This document shows positions 34,756-43,727 of a stretch of DNA of 64,000 nt, piece after piece. Location: the NCBI GenBank assembly GCA_037133495.1, contig JBAXOA010000001.1, forward strand, positions 1-64,000. The letters run 5' to 3'. A program made the translations under genes and the position numbers. Numbering within the stretch: position 1 is the stretch's first letter; every line of letters starts with the position of its first letter. This DNA comes from JAAFHB01 sp037133495 (GTDB lineage Bacteria > Bacteroidota > Bacteroidia > Bacteroidales > Prolixibacteraceae). Below the pieces are notes generated by a model, which was not told the origin of the DNA, did no database searches, and saw only the letters and a program-made list of their open reading frames with translations.

Positions 34756-37755
34756 CTATTTTTTCAAATGAAACAATACTGAAGCGGGAATTTCCTCTTT
34801 CCCAATTCCGGGTCCTTGCCATGAAACTTTCAGTCCATTACCTCCGCCTTCCTGGAAATATTTTACAGAAACAGGATGAAGTCCGGCTTGTAAGGCAATC
34901 GGTTTGTAGATTTCAGTCAGAGGATGCAATCCATCATTATTGATCAATAAACTACCATCAATCATCAATCTTCCACCATCATTGGTGGTCAGATAGAGGG
35001 TGTAAAGTCCGTCTTTCGGTATACGGATAAAGCCTTCATAATCGAAAGCGAAAAACACTTCTCTTTCACGGGGCTCAATTGTGAATGTCGGAATAATTCC
35101 GGTTTTCACAGGTTTAATGTTCGCAAATTCGTTTACCATCCTGAAATCACCGTGAATATACTGATAATAAAGACCTTGCTCCACCTCTCCAGGAAGAATT
35201 GGTTTACTCAAGCCGGTTTTAATAAGCTCTGCTTCTGAAGTTAAACTTTTTTCATTTCCTTTAAAGGCGGTCATTTTAATTGTGGTAGTCTTGTTGACGA
35301 TAAAAGGCTCTTTGTATAACCTGGAATTTTTATCGGGTTGTGAACCATCGAGCGTAAAATAGATATCAGCACCTTCAGTATTGCATGACAGTTTCACCGA
35401 ACAATCTTTTAAAAACATCCGGTTTGTTTCAATAAGGGAGGGTGTAGCGACGATGGGTGAAACATCATTTATTTGAGAATGTTCACAGTTTGAAGCCCAG
35501 TCTTTATTGGGATCAGAACCCATTTCAAAAATCAGACTTCCTCCCTTTATCAGCTCCGAATGTCTGATCCAAAATTGATTTAACTGTTTTCCGTTCAGTG
35601 TTGCCGATTGGATATAACGGTTTGTGGAAGAACTGTTTTTTGCTATAATAACGAATTCACCACCTTTATAATATTTCGGATCAAGTTTAATGGTTATTTT
35701 ATTAAAGACAGGACCAGATAATTCATAAGCCGGTTCTGTTGAAGCACCTCCATCCATTTCAAAAAGTCCCATTGCACTCATCACATACCAGGCTCCCATC
35801 TGACCTTCGTCCTCGTCGCCGGGATAACCGTCAACAGGAGTGGTTCCATAATATTTGTCAATAATTTCCCGTACCCAGTACTGTGTCAGCCATGGTTTTC
35901 CGGAATAATTAAAGAGCCAGGCAGCCTGCATATTCGGTTGATTGCTGTGGTTTACGAACGCACTGGTAAAGATGGGAAGTGATTTTTTAAAGCCGGCTTC
36001 CAAACGGTTATTAAACTCCTCTTTCCCCATCAATTCAATCAAGCCTTTGAGATCGTGAGGAACGAACCAGCTGTATTGCCATGCATTCGCCTCAACATAA
36101 TCGCGGGTACCAAAATTATCTTCTTTCCCAACAGCACTCTTGATTGGGGAGAACTCCTCAAGCCATGGACCCCCGGCATATTTGGGGCGCATGTAACCTG
36201 TAGAAGAGTCAAAAACATTGCGATAATTCTGAGCCCTTCGCATGAAATAGTTATAATCGTCCATCTTGCCCAGTGATTTGGCCATTTGTGCGACACACCA
36301 GTCGTCGAAGGCATATTCGAGTGTATTTGAGACAGGTCCGTCATCGGCAGGAACGAAGCCCATAGCCATATAAGGGACGATATTTCTGTTTCCAACATAT
36401 CCTCCGCATTCGTGAGGTTTTGAAGGTGATGTCTGAATCTCTTTCATCGCCTTAAAGGCCTTTTCCGCATCAAAATTGCGGATTCCTTTTTGCCAGGCGC
36501 CTACGATAAGCGGAATTTCGTGTTCTGCAACCATAATTCCGGAGTATTCAATTCCGGCAGGACCATTAGACAGCCATCCGCCCTTATCATAAATCTCAAG
36601 CAACGACTTCACCCACTTTTCATTAACGTCAGGAGTAACAAGGCCCCAAAGCTGGTTTAGATTCCAGAAAGTCATCCAGAAAGCGTCGCACCCATAAACC
36701 GGAGATTCGGGGTCAGCCAGTTGCTGTACCTTTTCGCACATATCGGTATATTTTCCGTTCACATCGCTGTAGATGGTTCGGGCGCTGTATGAATGATAAA
36801 GGTTGGTGTAAAACTTCATTTTGTCGATTTCAGAACCACCTTCCACTTTAATTTTTCCAAGCAAATTGTTCCAGATTTCCCTCGCTCCCTGGTGAGCAGC
36901 ATCAAAATCCCAGTTGTATGGGCCCAATTCTGTTTGCAGATTTAATCGTGCCTGTTCGGTACTGACATATGAAATACCCGTTTCCATTAAAACAATCTGG
37001 TCGTTACCCAGCTTAAATTTCAGAAATGCTCCAATATCGAGATCATTGGCAACACGAATCTCCTTTGTATCATCAATAATATCAGCACCTTGCCAGCCTC
37101 CCATCGTTTCAAATGGCCTGTTGAACCTGGCAACAAAATGAAGAACATAGTCGTTGAATCCGGCAACGCGATGAACAGAGCCTTCGATCTCCCGATCGCT
37201 TACTTTGCTGATTGAAGCCTCAACGAGAAGCGGCTTCCACTCTTCCGGCACCTGTAAATCAAAGAGGATATGTCCATCTTCACCTTTTGGGAAAGTGTAG
37301 CGCTGAAATCCACCTCGTGTGGTAGCAGTTAATTCTGCTTTTATACCGTAATCCTCCAAAAAAACAGAATAATAGCCCGGCGAAGCCTTTTCGGTATTAT
37401 GGTTGATCCGTGAACGATAACCTAGCTCAGGATTATCTATCTTCCCCGGCTGTATCTTGATTTTACCCGTTCCCGGCATGGTTAAAAAACTCCCCATCGC
37501 CCACGAGTGAACATGACCAAAGCCACAAATACTGTTGTTTTTATATTCGTAACCGGCATCCATGGCATAGTCGTCGGTATTATCCGGACTTAACTTAACC
37601 ATTCCAAAGGGCAGGCAAGGTCCGGGGAAAAGCATCCAGCGATTACCAGAGGTTCCCAAAAAAGGATCAACATAATCAACAGGCTGTTTTTGTTTAGTAC
37701 ATGAAGTGGCGACTATCATGCTCAGAATCACAAGAAGCAGGTGGAGGTTTTTCAT
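34756..37755 (-). CDS. GH92 alpha-mannosidase with C-terminal chitobiase-like and PA14 domains
   Basis: A 999-residue lipoprotein (Cys at ~19 in 'VATSCTKQ') with three parts: GH92 catalytic core (~25-745), a chitobiase C-terminal-like sandwich (~765-835, 'DIYFTLDGSQPDKNSRLY'), and a PA14 carbohydrate-binding domain (~850-998, 'LYTLYLTTNDGGRLMIDGS'). The acid Glu555 is present in 'DYVEANAWQYSW', and the Asp cluster in 'GYPGDEDEGQMGAWYVMSAMG'. The HGNEP motif of the other GH92 copies is replaced by 'NHSNQPNMQAAW' (Gln606), which marks a distinct subfamily and probably different linkage preference. It lies 21 bp after the next GH92 gene. Expected to act at the cell surface on mannosyl glycans. 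Confidence 0.93.
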   Translation of the reverse strand: MKNLHLLLVILSMIVATSCTKQKQPVDYVDPFLGTSGNRWMLFPGPCLPFGMVKLSPDNTDDYAMDAGYEYKNNSICGFGHVHSWAMGSFLTMPGTGKIKIQPGKIDNPELGYRSRINHNTEKASPGYYSVFLEDYGIKAELTATTRGGFQRYTFPKGEDGHILFDLQVPEEWKPLLVEASISKVSDREIEGSVHRVAGFNDYVLHFVARFNRPFETMGGWQGADIIDDTKEIRVANDLDIGAFLKFKLGNDQIVLMETGISYVSTEQARLNLQTELGPYNWDFDAAHQGAREIWNNLLGKIKVEGGSEIDKMKFYTNLYHSYSARTIYSDVNGKYTDMCEKVQQLADPESPVYGCDAFWMTFWNLNQLWGLVTPDVNEKWVKSLLEIYDKGGWLSNGPAGIEYSGIMVAEHEIPLIVGAWQKGIRNFDAEKAFKAMKEIQTSPSKPHECGGYVGNRNIVPYMAMGFVPADDGPVSNTLEYAFDDWCVAQMAKSLGKMDDYNYFMRRAQNYRNVFDSSTGYMRPKYAGGPWLEEFSPIKSAVGKEDNFGTRDYVEANAWQYSWFVPHDLKGLIELMGKEEFNNRLEAGFKKSLPIFTSAFVNHSNQPNMQAAWLFNYSGKPWLTQYWVREIIDKYYGTTPVDGYPGDEDEGQMGAWYVMSAMGLFEMDGGASTEPAYELSGPVFNKITIKLDPKYYKGGEFVIIAKNSSSTNRYIQSATLNGKQLNQFWIRHSELIKGGSLIFEMGSDPNKDWASNCEHSQINDVSPIVATPSLIETNRMFLKDCSVKLSCNTEGADIYFTLDGSQPDKNSRLYKEPFIVNKTTTIKMTAFKGNEKSLTSEAELIKTGLSKPILPGEVEQGLYYQYIHGDFRMVNEFANIKPVKTGIIPTFTIEPREREVFFAFDYEGFIRIPKDGLYTLYLTTNDGGRLMIDGSLLINNDGLHPLTEIYKPIALQAGLHPVSVKYFQEGGGNGLKVSWQGPGIGKEEIPASVLFHLKK

Positions 37756-37776
37756 AATAATTACGTTGTATTATGT

Positions 37777-40704
37777 TTAATCATCAATAAACAGTTCATT
37801 CGCATTTATCTCGTGCTTTTCCATTTCGGGACCCGACCAGCTTACTTTCAAGGCTTTTGCCCCTCCGCACTGAAAATATTTCACAAGGATTTTATGCTGA
37901 CCAGCTTTAAGACCAATACTGCCGGGTTCTTCTACTGCGCCATGATTGGCATCATTCTCAATCAGCTCTTTCCCGTCGATGAACAATCTGCTGCCATCGT
38001 TGGATATCAGGAAAAAATTGTAAATACCATCCTTGGGAACCTCAATATATCCGTGAAAACGATAACCATAGTAAGTCTGTTTAGGTGCATTTTTAATACT
38101 AAACACGTCGGTGATGCCTGATATAAGAGGCTTAGTGATATCAAGATCATCTGTAGTCACAAAAAACCTTTCAAAATAGTCGTAAGCTAATCCTTGTTTC
38201 ACTTTGAGTTTGCCAGCCGGTTCATTTAAAACAGCTTTTTTAAGTTCAATATTGATGGAGATACCTGGCATTAACGTTTTGCAGAAAGAACGCATTTTCA
38301 GGATTGACGATTCCTTCACTACAAATGGCGAGGAATACAATTGAGATGTGGCCATGGGTTCGGTACCATCAAGCGTGTACCGTATTTCGGCATCTTTTGT
38401 GTCGCAGGCGAGCGTTATGGAAGTTGACTGACTAAACAAGGTTTCTCCAGATTTAATGTAGGGGACCATCGCCACCGGCTCGCCATTTTCAGAATAAGGG
38501 CGCTCTTTTAAGCCACTGCCCCACTGTTTGTTGGGTTTTGGACCCATCTCGAAAACCAGTTCAGAGCCATTCATGATATCATCGTGCCGAAGATATGAAT
38601 TGCTGTAAACATTCCCGTTAAGGGTTGCGGACTGGATATAATAATTGTCATCCGAGATATTTATTGCCTTAACTACAAATTTCTTTCCATTCTCGAGGTT
38701 GATTGTGGCTTTTGCAAACAAAGGAGTGCCAATGGCATATATTTTCTGGCCTGGAGCTACTGAATAAAAACCCATTGAACTCAGGATATACCAGCCCGAC
38801 ATCTGACCACAATCTTCGTTGCCGGCCAATCCTTCCGGGGCGTTCTTATACAATTCGGTCATGATGCGGTGTGCAAGCGCCTGTGTCTTCCATGGTTCTC
38901 CCGCATAATCATAGAGATACGCGAGATGGTGGCCTGGTTCATTGCCATGCCAGTATTGCCCTATGGACCCTCTTTCATCGTTTCCTTTCTTCAATGTGAA
39001 AAGAACATCCAGCCATTCGGAGAATTTTTTGTCGCCTCCCATTAATGTTTTTAGTCCATCGGCATCATGAGGAACAAACATATACTGATAAGCATTTCCT
39101 TCTGAATAAGCAGAGTTGACCAATGGATCGAAAGGGGCAAGCCAGGTACGGTCGATCTTCTTCCCTCTCATAAATCCAGTGGATGAATCGAATACATTTT
39201 GGTAATTATGAGCACGCTGATGGTAATTCAGATAATCCTCCTTTGCCCCCATCTCCTTAGCCATCTGAGCTATACACCAGTCGTCGTAACAATATTCAAG
39301 TGTTTTGGAGACCGACTCACCCTGACGATCACAAGGAAGATACCCTATTCTTTTATAATATTTCAGTCCAAGTTTATCCAGTTCAGCACTATGTTTAACA
39401 GCCGTAAACGCTTTTTGCAGATCGTAATTTCGGATTCCTTTCATATAAGCATCCGCGATAACCGGTACCGCGTGATAGCCAAGCATATCATCGGTATAAT
39501 TTCCGGCAAGCGGCCACATCGGAAGCCTGCCTCCATCATCGTGGATTTGCAGCAGTGTTTTTACAAAATCGGTTGTTCTTTCTTGATTGATAATGGTATA
39601 CAATGGATGCAATGCGCGGAAAGTATCCCATAGAGAAAATACCGTGTAATTTGTAAATCCTGTTGCTTCATGCACTTTATGATCTGTTCCGCGGTACTTT
39701 CCATCAATATCCATAAACAGGTTAGGATTTAAAAAAGCGTGGTACATCGAGGTATAGAAATTTTTCAGATCCTCAGGTTTATCCCCTTCGACTTCAATCT
39801 TAGTCAGTTCTTTATTCCATGCAGCTTTGGCATCGCCGACTATCCTATTGAAATTCCAGTCCTTGATTTCTGCGGTAAGGTTCTTTCTGGCACCATCGAT
39901 ACTAACTGCCGATGTTCCCACTTTTACCAGAATAGCTTCTCCGTCTTTTGTTTTAAAATTAACGGAGGCCTTCACATTTTTCCCTTGTGCTTCAGAAGCG
40001 CCTTTTATAATAGCCTCATCCAGTGCGATATCCACAGATAAAAAGGGTTTGGAAAACCTGGCTACGAAATAGACAAATTGGTCCCAGGCCCAGCCGTGGG
40101 AACGACGTAATCCCTCAATCTCGGTGTCGCTGACTTTTTTGATATACAATTCTTCGGCTCCACCGGGATGGACGAGGTCGATAATCACATGTGAGCTATC
40201 GGATTTTGGGAACGTATATTTATGAAAACCACATCTTGGAGTTACGGTAAGTTCGGCTTTTACTCCATAATCCTTTAAAAAGACCGAATAATATCCAGGT
40301 GATGCTGTTTCCTGAAGATGATCGAATGAGGATTTGTATCCTGATTTATCCCCTTTTTCAACACCTGGAAGCAGATGTACCTTTCCGACGGTGGGCATAA
40401 AGAGAATATCGCGGTATTCAGGTTCGCCTACGCCGCTAAGGTGAGTATGTGAAAATCCGAGAATAGTTGAGTCCGGATAGTAGTATCCGCCACATACTCC
40501 TGCACCTGTCAGCTTTGTATCGGGACTGAGCTGTACTGATCCAAAAGGGTATGCAGCACCCGGCCAGGTATTCCCATCGGCAGCTGTTCCCATAAACGGA
40601 TTAACCAATTGGGTATAGTCGCGGGATTGTCCATCGACTGAAGAGAAGGCAGAAGATAAGATAAGACTTACAAAAAACAGGAAAAAGAATTTATTAGCGC
40701 TCAT
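37777..40704 (-). CDS. GH92 alpha-mannosidase with chitobiase-like and PA14 tail, first gene of the mannosidase run
   Basis: A 975-residue exported enzyme. The start at 40704 (MSANKFFFLFF) begins the signal peptide; the upstream in-frame extension to 40770 overlaps the promoter-like element at 40753-40778 and is rejected. Domain order is GH92 core (~30-720), chitobiase-like sandwich (~740-815, 'DAEIRYTLDGTEPMATSQLY') and PA14 (~845-970). The catalytic acid lies in 'YSEGNAYQYMFVPHD', followed by 'YWHGNEPGHHLAYLYDYAG' and 'GLAGNEDCGQMSGWYILSSMG', all as in alpha-1,2-type GH92 enzymes. This motif set matches well-studied Bacteroides mannosidases, so alpha-1,2 activity is a reasonable inference. 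The C-terminal two modules are shared with the downstream GH92 and the GH78 gene. Confidence 0.94.
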   Translation of the reverse strand: MSANKFFFLFFVSLILSSAFSSVDGQSRDYTQLVNPFMGTAADGNTWPGAAYPFGSVQLSPDTKLTGAGVCGGYYYPDSTILGFSHTHLSGVGEPEYRDILFMPTVGKVHLLPGVEKGDKSGYKSSFDHLQETASPGYYSVFLKDYGVKAELTVTPRCGFHKYTFPKSDSSHVIIDLVHPGGAEELYIKKVSDTEIEGLRRSHGWAWDQFVYFVARFSKPFLSVDIALDEAIIKGASEAQGKNVKASVNFKTKDGEAILVKVGTSAVSIDGARKNLTAEIKDWNFNRIVGDAKAAWNKELTKIEVEGDKPEDLKNFYTSMYHAFLNPNLFMDIDGKYRGTDHKVHEATGFTNYTVFSLWDTFRALHPLYTIINQERTTDFVKTLLQIHDDGGRLPMWPLAGNYTDDMLGYHAVPVIADAYMKGIRNYDLQKAFTAVKHSAELDKLGLKYYKRIGYLPCDRQGESVSKTLEYCYDDWCIAQMAKEMGAKEDYLNYHQRAHNYQNVFDSSTGFMRGKKIDRTWLAPFDPLVNSAYSEGNAYQYMFVPHDADGLKTLMGGDKKFSEWLDVLFTLKKGNDERGSIGQYWHGNEPGHHLAYLYDYAGEPWKTQALAHRIMTELYKNAPEGLAGNEDCGQMSGWYILSSMGFYSVAPGQKIYAIGTPLFAKATINLENGKKFVVKAINISDDNYYIQSATLNGNVYSNSYLRHDDIMNGSELVFEMGPKPNKQWGSGLKERPYSENGEPVAMVPYIKSGETLFSQSTSITLACDTKDAEIRYTLDGTEPMATSQLYSSPFVVKESSILKMRSFCKTLMPGISINIELKKAVLNEPAGKLKVKQGLAYDYFERFFVTTDDLDITKPLISGITDVFSIKNAPKQTYYGYRFHGYIEVPKDGIYNFFLISNDGSRLFIDGKELIENDANHGAVEEPGSIGLKAGQHKILVKYFQCGGAKALKVSWSGPEMEKHEINANELFIDD

Positions 40705-40752
40705 TTCGAAATGGGTTATGCCGGTACTGTTAATTTGGTTGTGGATTTTAGT

Positions 40753-40778
40753 CAAAGGTACATTTGTCATTTGCCAAA
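40753..40778 (-). promoter_or_regulatory. Promoter-like element for the GH92 operon
   Basis: On the minus strand TACCTTTG (complement of 40753-40760) matches TAnnTTTG and ends 48 bp before the chosen start at 40704. TTTG (complement of 40775-40778) lies 14 bp upstream of it, shorter than the usual 17-21 bp spacing, so the -33 assignment is uncertain. Confidence 0.45.
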
Positions 40779-40843
40779 TACTTAATTAATATTGGTAAAA
40801 ACACATTAAATTTAAATAATTTACTTTTCTGAAAACTAATCAA

Positions 40844-40851
40844 TACATTTG
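40844..40851 (+). promoter_or_regulatory. TAnnTTTG -7-like element for the divergent hydrolase
   Basis: TACATTTG fits the -7 consensus and lies 59 bp before the ATG at 40911. No TTG is found 17-21 bp upstream, so only the -7 half is supported. It is back-to-back with the GH92 promoter in a 206-bp divergent region. Confidence 0.4.
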
Positions 40852-40910
40852 AGTCTATCAATCGTATTGAAATTTACAGATTTCAGACTATTTCCTTAAC
40901 AATCAAATCT

Positions 40911-42146
40911 ATGCGAGCAACAATCTTAATATTCAACATCCTTCTGTCGGCTCATCTTTATGCCCAGGAATATAAAATTAAGCTTGAGCCTTCGAATGTC
41001 AAGTTTCAAGAGGTTGAATATGCTATGTGGATACCTGAAAACCTGGAAACTGTCAAGGGGATAATTTTTCATCAGCACGGATGTGGAGAATCGGCATTTA
41101 AATCAGGTCGTAATTCGTATCATGACGCGCAATGGAGGGCCTTGGCGAAGAAATGGGATTTCGCATTTATGAGTTCGTCATATGTGAGCAAGACTGATTG
41201 TCATGAGTGGATAGAGCCGGAGGAAGGTTCCTATGCAACATTTACCAAAGGAATTTCAGAAATTGCCAGGCAATCAAAACATAAAGAATTGGCATTTGCA
41301 CCCTGGATAATCTGGGGCCATTCCGGAGGCGGACACTGGGCTTACAAGATGGTACTCCAGCATCCTGAAAAAATCATTTGTGCAGTATTAAAATCACCGG
41401 CATGGACGGACACAAGCAGTTTCGGATTAAAAGTTCCCATACTCTGTCTCTTGGGAATTCAGGAAAGTTACGATGTATTCAGCAATTTTGTATGGGCTAC
41501 GGCTATTGAAGCAATGAAATACCGCATCAGAAAAGATGCCCCTGTTTGTATTGCTCCGGATCCAACTTCAGGCCACGAAAGTGCAAAATCACGTTTATTA
41601 GCCATCTCATTCATTGACGCGATATTAAAAATTCGGTTAACCGATAGTACTACGTTGATAAACAGGGACAATCAATGTTTTATAGATCTTGATAATTTCA
41701 AATTAACCAATGAATTAAAGGAGACAACTTACAAACCTAAGGGAAACTGGTTTCCAGACAGACCATTTGCTGAAAAATGGTCTGAATTTGTAAAAACCGG
41801 AAGTGTAACGGATAAGACACCACCCGCAGAAGCGCCCTATAATGTAGCAGTGCAATCTGACGGTAAAGATAATGTGATCAGATGGAATGCAAATGCAGAC
41901 GTAGAAAGCGGAATAAAAGGTTTCAAAATATATCGGAACGATCAGCTGATCAATGCCGATTCTATTCAATTAAAATGGAATCTCAAGATTGATTACCATG
42001 ACAATCCTCTAGACATAACTGATAAATTTGAATATGCTGACAAAAATCCGAAGACTAAAAAAAGTTATAAATATCAGGTTTCAATGATCAATCAAGCAGG
42101 ATTAGAATCACCTAAAAGCCAAGCAGTATTTATCCGGAAAAACTAA
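40911..42146 (+). CDS. Exported alpha/beta hydrolase with C-terminal fibronectin-type domain
   Basis: A 411-residue secreted protein, signal peptide to about residue 18 (HLYAQE). An alpha/beta-hydrolase core covers ~30-250 with 'IIFHQHGCGE' (oxyanion region) and nucleophile Ser138 in 'IWGHSGGGHWAY'; the His is probably in 'SGHESAKSR'. Residues ~310-408 form a fibronectin type III-like domain ('PYNVAVQSDGKDNVIRWNAN', 'GIKGFKIYRNDQ', 'KSYKYQVSMINQAG'). This layout is found in secreted esterases and PHB-depolymerase-like enzymes of soil and marine Bacteroidota. It is transcribed away from the GH92 operon and converges on the permease gene with a 15-bp gap. The substrate is unknown. Confidence 0.8.
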   Translation: MRATILIFNILLSAHLYAQEYKIKLEPSNVKFQEVEYAMWIPENLETVKGIIFHQHGCGESAFKSGRNSYHDAQWRALAKKWDFAFMSSSYVSKTDCHEWIEPEEGSYATFTKGISEIARQSKHKELAFAPWIIWGHSGGGHWAYKMVLQHPEKIICAVLKSPAWTDTSSFGLKVPILCLLGIQESYDVFSNFVWATAIEAMKYRIRKDAPVCIAPDPTSGHESAKSRLLAISFIDAILKIRLTDSTTLINRDNQCFIDLDNFKLTNELKETTYKPKGNWFPDRPFAEKWSEFVKTGSVTDKTPPAEAPYNVAVQSDGKDNVIRWNANADVESGIKGFKIYRNDQLINADSIQLKWNLKIDYHDNPLDITDKFEYADKNPKTKKSYKYQVSMINQAGLESPKSQAVFIRKN

Positions 42147-42161
42147 ATTAATTCGGCAACG

Positions 42162-43553
42162 TCATTTTTCTGAAAAATCAATCATGACATTAGTCTCCCG
42201 GAAACCTTTGGAACGAAAGGCCAGATAGATGACCCCTGCGAGCATCCAGATGCCTCCGATGACAAAAGTCTTCAACGGTAAGTTGAGCCAAATACCGAGG
42301 CAGAAAACAAATCCTATTCCTGCAGGGAGAAAATCGATCAAAAATCCTTTAATCGTTTTTACTTTCGCCTTAAAAAAATATTCTCTGAGGGATGCAACAT
42401 TAACCCCCATAAATGCAAAAAAAGCTCCAAAATTAATCAGCAAGGCTGATTCTTCAAAATTCAGCAAAGCCGCTCCAATAAGAACCAGGCCACCTACAAT
42501 CATGATATTATAATTCGGGGAGGAGTGCTTCTTATCCAGATGACCAAATATTTTTTTAGGAATTACGCCGTCTCTGCCCATTCCATAAAGCAGACGGGAA
42601 GCTCCAAGCTGTCCTGCTGCACCTGATCCGATACTGCCAAGAAGCAGAATGATGGTCAGGGATCCGTCTAATAATGCACCACCTATTCGGTTTGCTATTG
42701 ATATAATCGCCGTATCCAAGGCACTATTTTGGGCTGCGGCATCGGGCAATCCTTGCGTAAATGAAGCCCAGTCAGGCCATGATAATTGTGCAAGGTAAAC
42801 CTGTGCCCCGCTCCAAACACCGGTAATCAGACAGGTCAGAAGTGCACCTATCATAATATTTTTTCTGGGGTTTTTCACCTCTTCGGATAAAGTCGTAATG
42901 CCGTCAAATCCAATATAGGTCAATGCAGCCAATGCCGTAGCTGACCCCACAGCACCGAAAGAAAAGGTTTCAGGGTTATAAAACGGACGAACAGAAAACA
43001 GCCCTCCTAATCCATTTTGAATAAAGATATAACGTATTGCAGCCGCCATAAAATAAAATACCACAACACTCATTATAATCATCAAGATTGTATTTGTTCT
43101 TGATGCCATCCTGATTCCCTTAAGATTTAGCCACGAAAAACCAGCAACAAAGAAAAGTATCCAAAACGGATAAGGGATGAAAGGCAACATATGGTTTGCT
43201 GTAATACTCGAATAAATAACACAAATAATTGGGATAAACATATAATCCATAAACATCGACCAGCCGGAAACAAACCCGAGATAGGGGTGCAATCCCTTCC
43301 CTACATAGGTATAGGCTGATCCTGCGGAGGGATACAGATTTGCCATTCTTCCATAGCTAATAGCCGTAAATATCATTGCGACCATAGCAATCAGGATAGT
43401 AGTTACGGCATGTCCTTTAGAAATGTCGTTGGCATGACCAAAAAGGGGCAATGCCGCAACCGGTTGAATAAGAATAATTCCGTAGATGACAATATCTCGT
43501 AAAGACAAGACTCTAAGTAACTTGCCTTCTGAATTGGTTTCCTGAATAGACAT
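42162..43553 (-). CDS. APC-family amino acid permease
   Basis: A 463-residue inner-membrane transporter with about twelve hydrophobic segments. It belongs to the amino acid-polyamine-organocation superfamily: the first membrane segment contains 'IIYGIILIQPVAALPLFG', the loop 'YGRMANLYPSAGSAYTYVGKGLHPYLGFVSGW' is diagnostic, and 'LTYIGFDGITTLSEEVKNPRKNIMIG' marks the unwound helix 6 region. It imports amino acids or amines with protons, the exact substrate being unpredictable. The gene stands alone between a converging hydrolase gene and the GH78 gene (174 bp upstream gap with a TAnnTTTG match). It is the only amino acid transporter in the window and may not belong to the glycan system. Confidence 0.92.
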   Translation of the reverse strand: MSIQETNSEGKLLRVLSLRDIVIYGIILIQPVAALPLFGHANDISKGHAVTTILIAMVAMIFTAISYGRMANLYPSAGSAYTYVGKGLHPYLGFVSGWSMFMDYMFIPIICVIYSSITANHMLPFIPYPFWILFFVAGFSWLNLKGIRMASRTNTILMIIMSVVVFYFMAAAIRYIFIQNGLGGLFSVRPFYNPETFSFGAVGSATALAALTYIGFDGITTLSEEVKNPRKNIMIGALLTCLITGVWSGAQVYLAQLSWPDWASFTQGLPDAAAQNSALDTAIISIANRIGGALLDGSLTIILLLGSIGSGAAGQLGASRLLYGMGRDGVIPKKIFGHLDKKHSSPNYNIMIVGGLVLIGAALLNFEESALLINFGAFFAFMGVNVASLREYFFKAKVKTIKGFLIDFLPAGIGFVFCLGIWLNLPLKTFVIGGIWMLAGVIYLAFRSKGFRETNVMIDFSEK

Positions 43554-43631
43554 ATTTCTGTTTTTCCTTTAAATAATATTTTACGCTTATTGCCGATCCA
43601 GTTGTTTTTCTACTTTTTCTGACAATGGTTG

Positions 43632-43639
43632 CAAATGTA
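43632..43639 (-). promoter_or_regulatory. TAnnTTTG -7-like element upstream of the APC permease
   Basis: The complement of 43632-43639 reads TACATTTG, about 79 bp before the permease ATG at 43553. No TTG lies at the right spacing (the nearest TTTG is 27 bp upstream), so only the -7 element is supported. Confidence 0.35.
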
Positions 43640-43727
43640 TTAAATCCTCTTTAAAATGAAAATTTTCAAAGCCGGATTGACTGTTTTTTTCAAAAAGGTT
43701 ATTTTGTTAATTGAAATGCAGGCTTGG

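Noticed and set aside
34718..34822. Longer N-terminus for the sialidase-fold gene
   Set aside because: It would overlap the upstream GH92 stop by 67 bp and lacks a signal peptide, while the start at 34717 opens one directly.
37741..38121. 126-codon + strand open frame opposite the GH92 gene
   Set aside because: It lies wholly antisense to the well-supported GH92 C-terminus, has no leader or family pattern, and reflects codon use of the real gene.
39199..39633. 144-codon + strand open frame inside the GH92 gene at 37777
   Set aside because: Antisense shadow of a conserved catalytic region; no independent promoter or start context.
40705..40770. Longer N-terminus for the first GH92 gene
   Set aside because: The extension covers the TAnnTTTG-like promoter element and precedes the signal peptide; the start at 40704 fits better.
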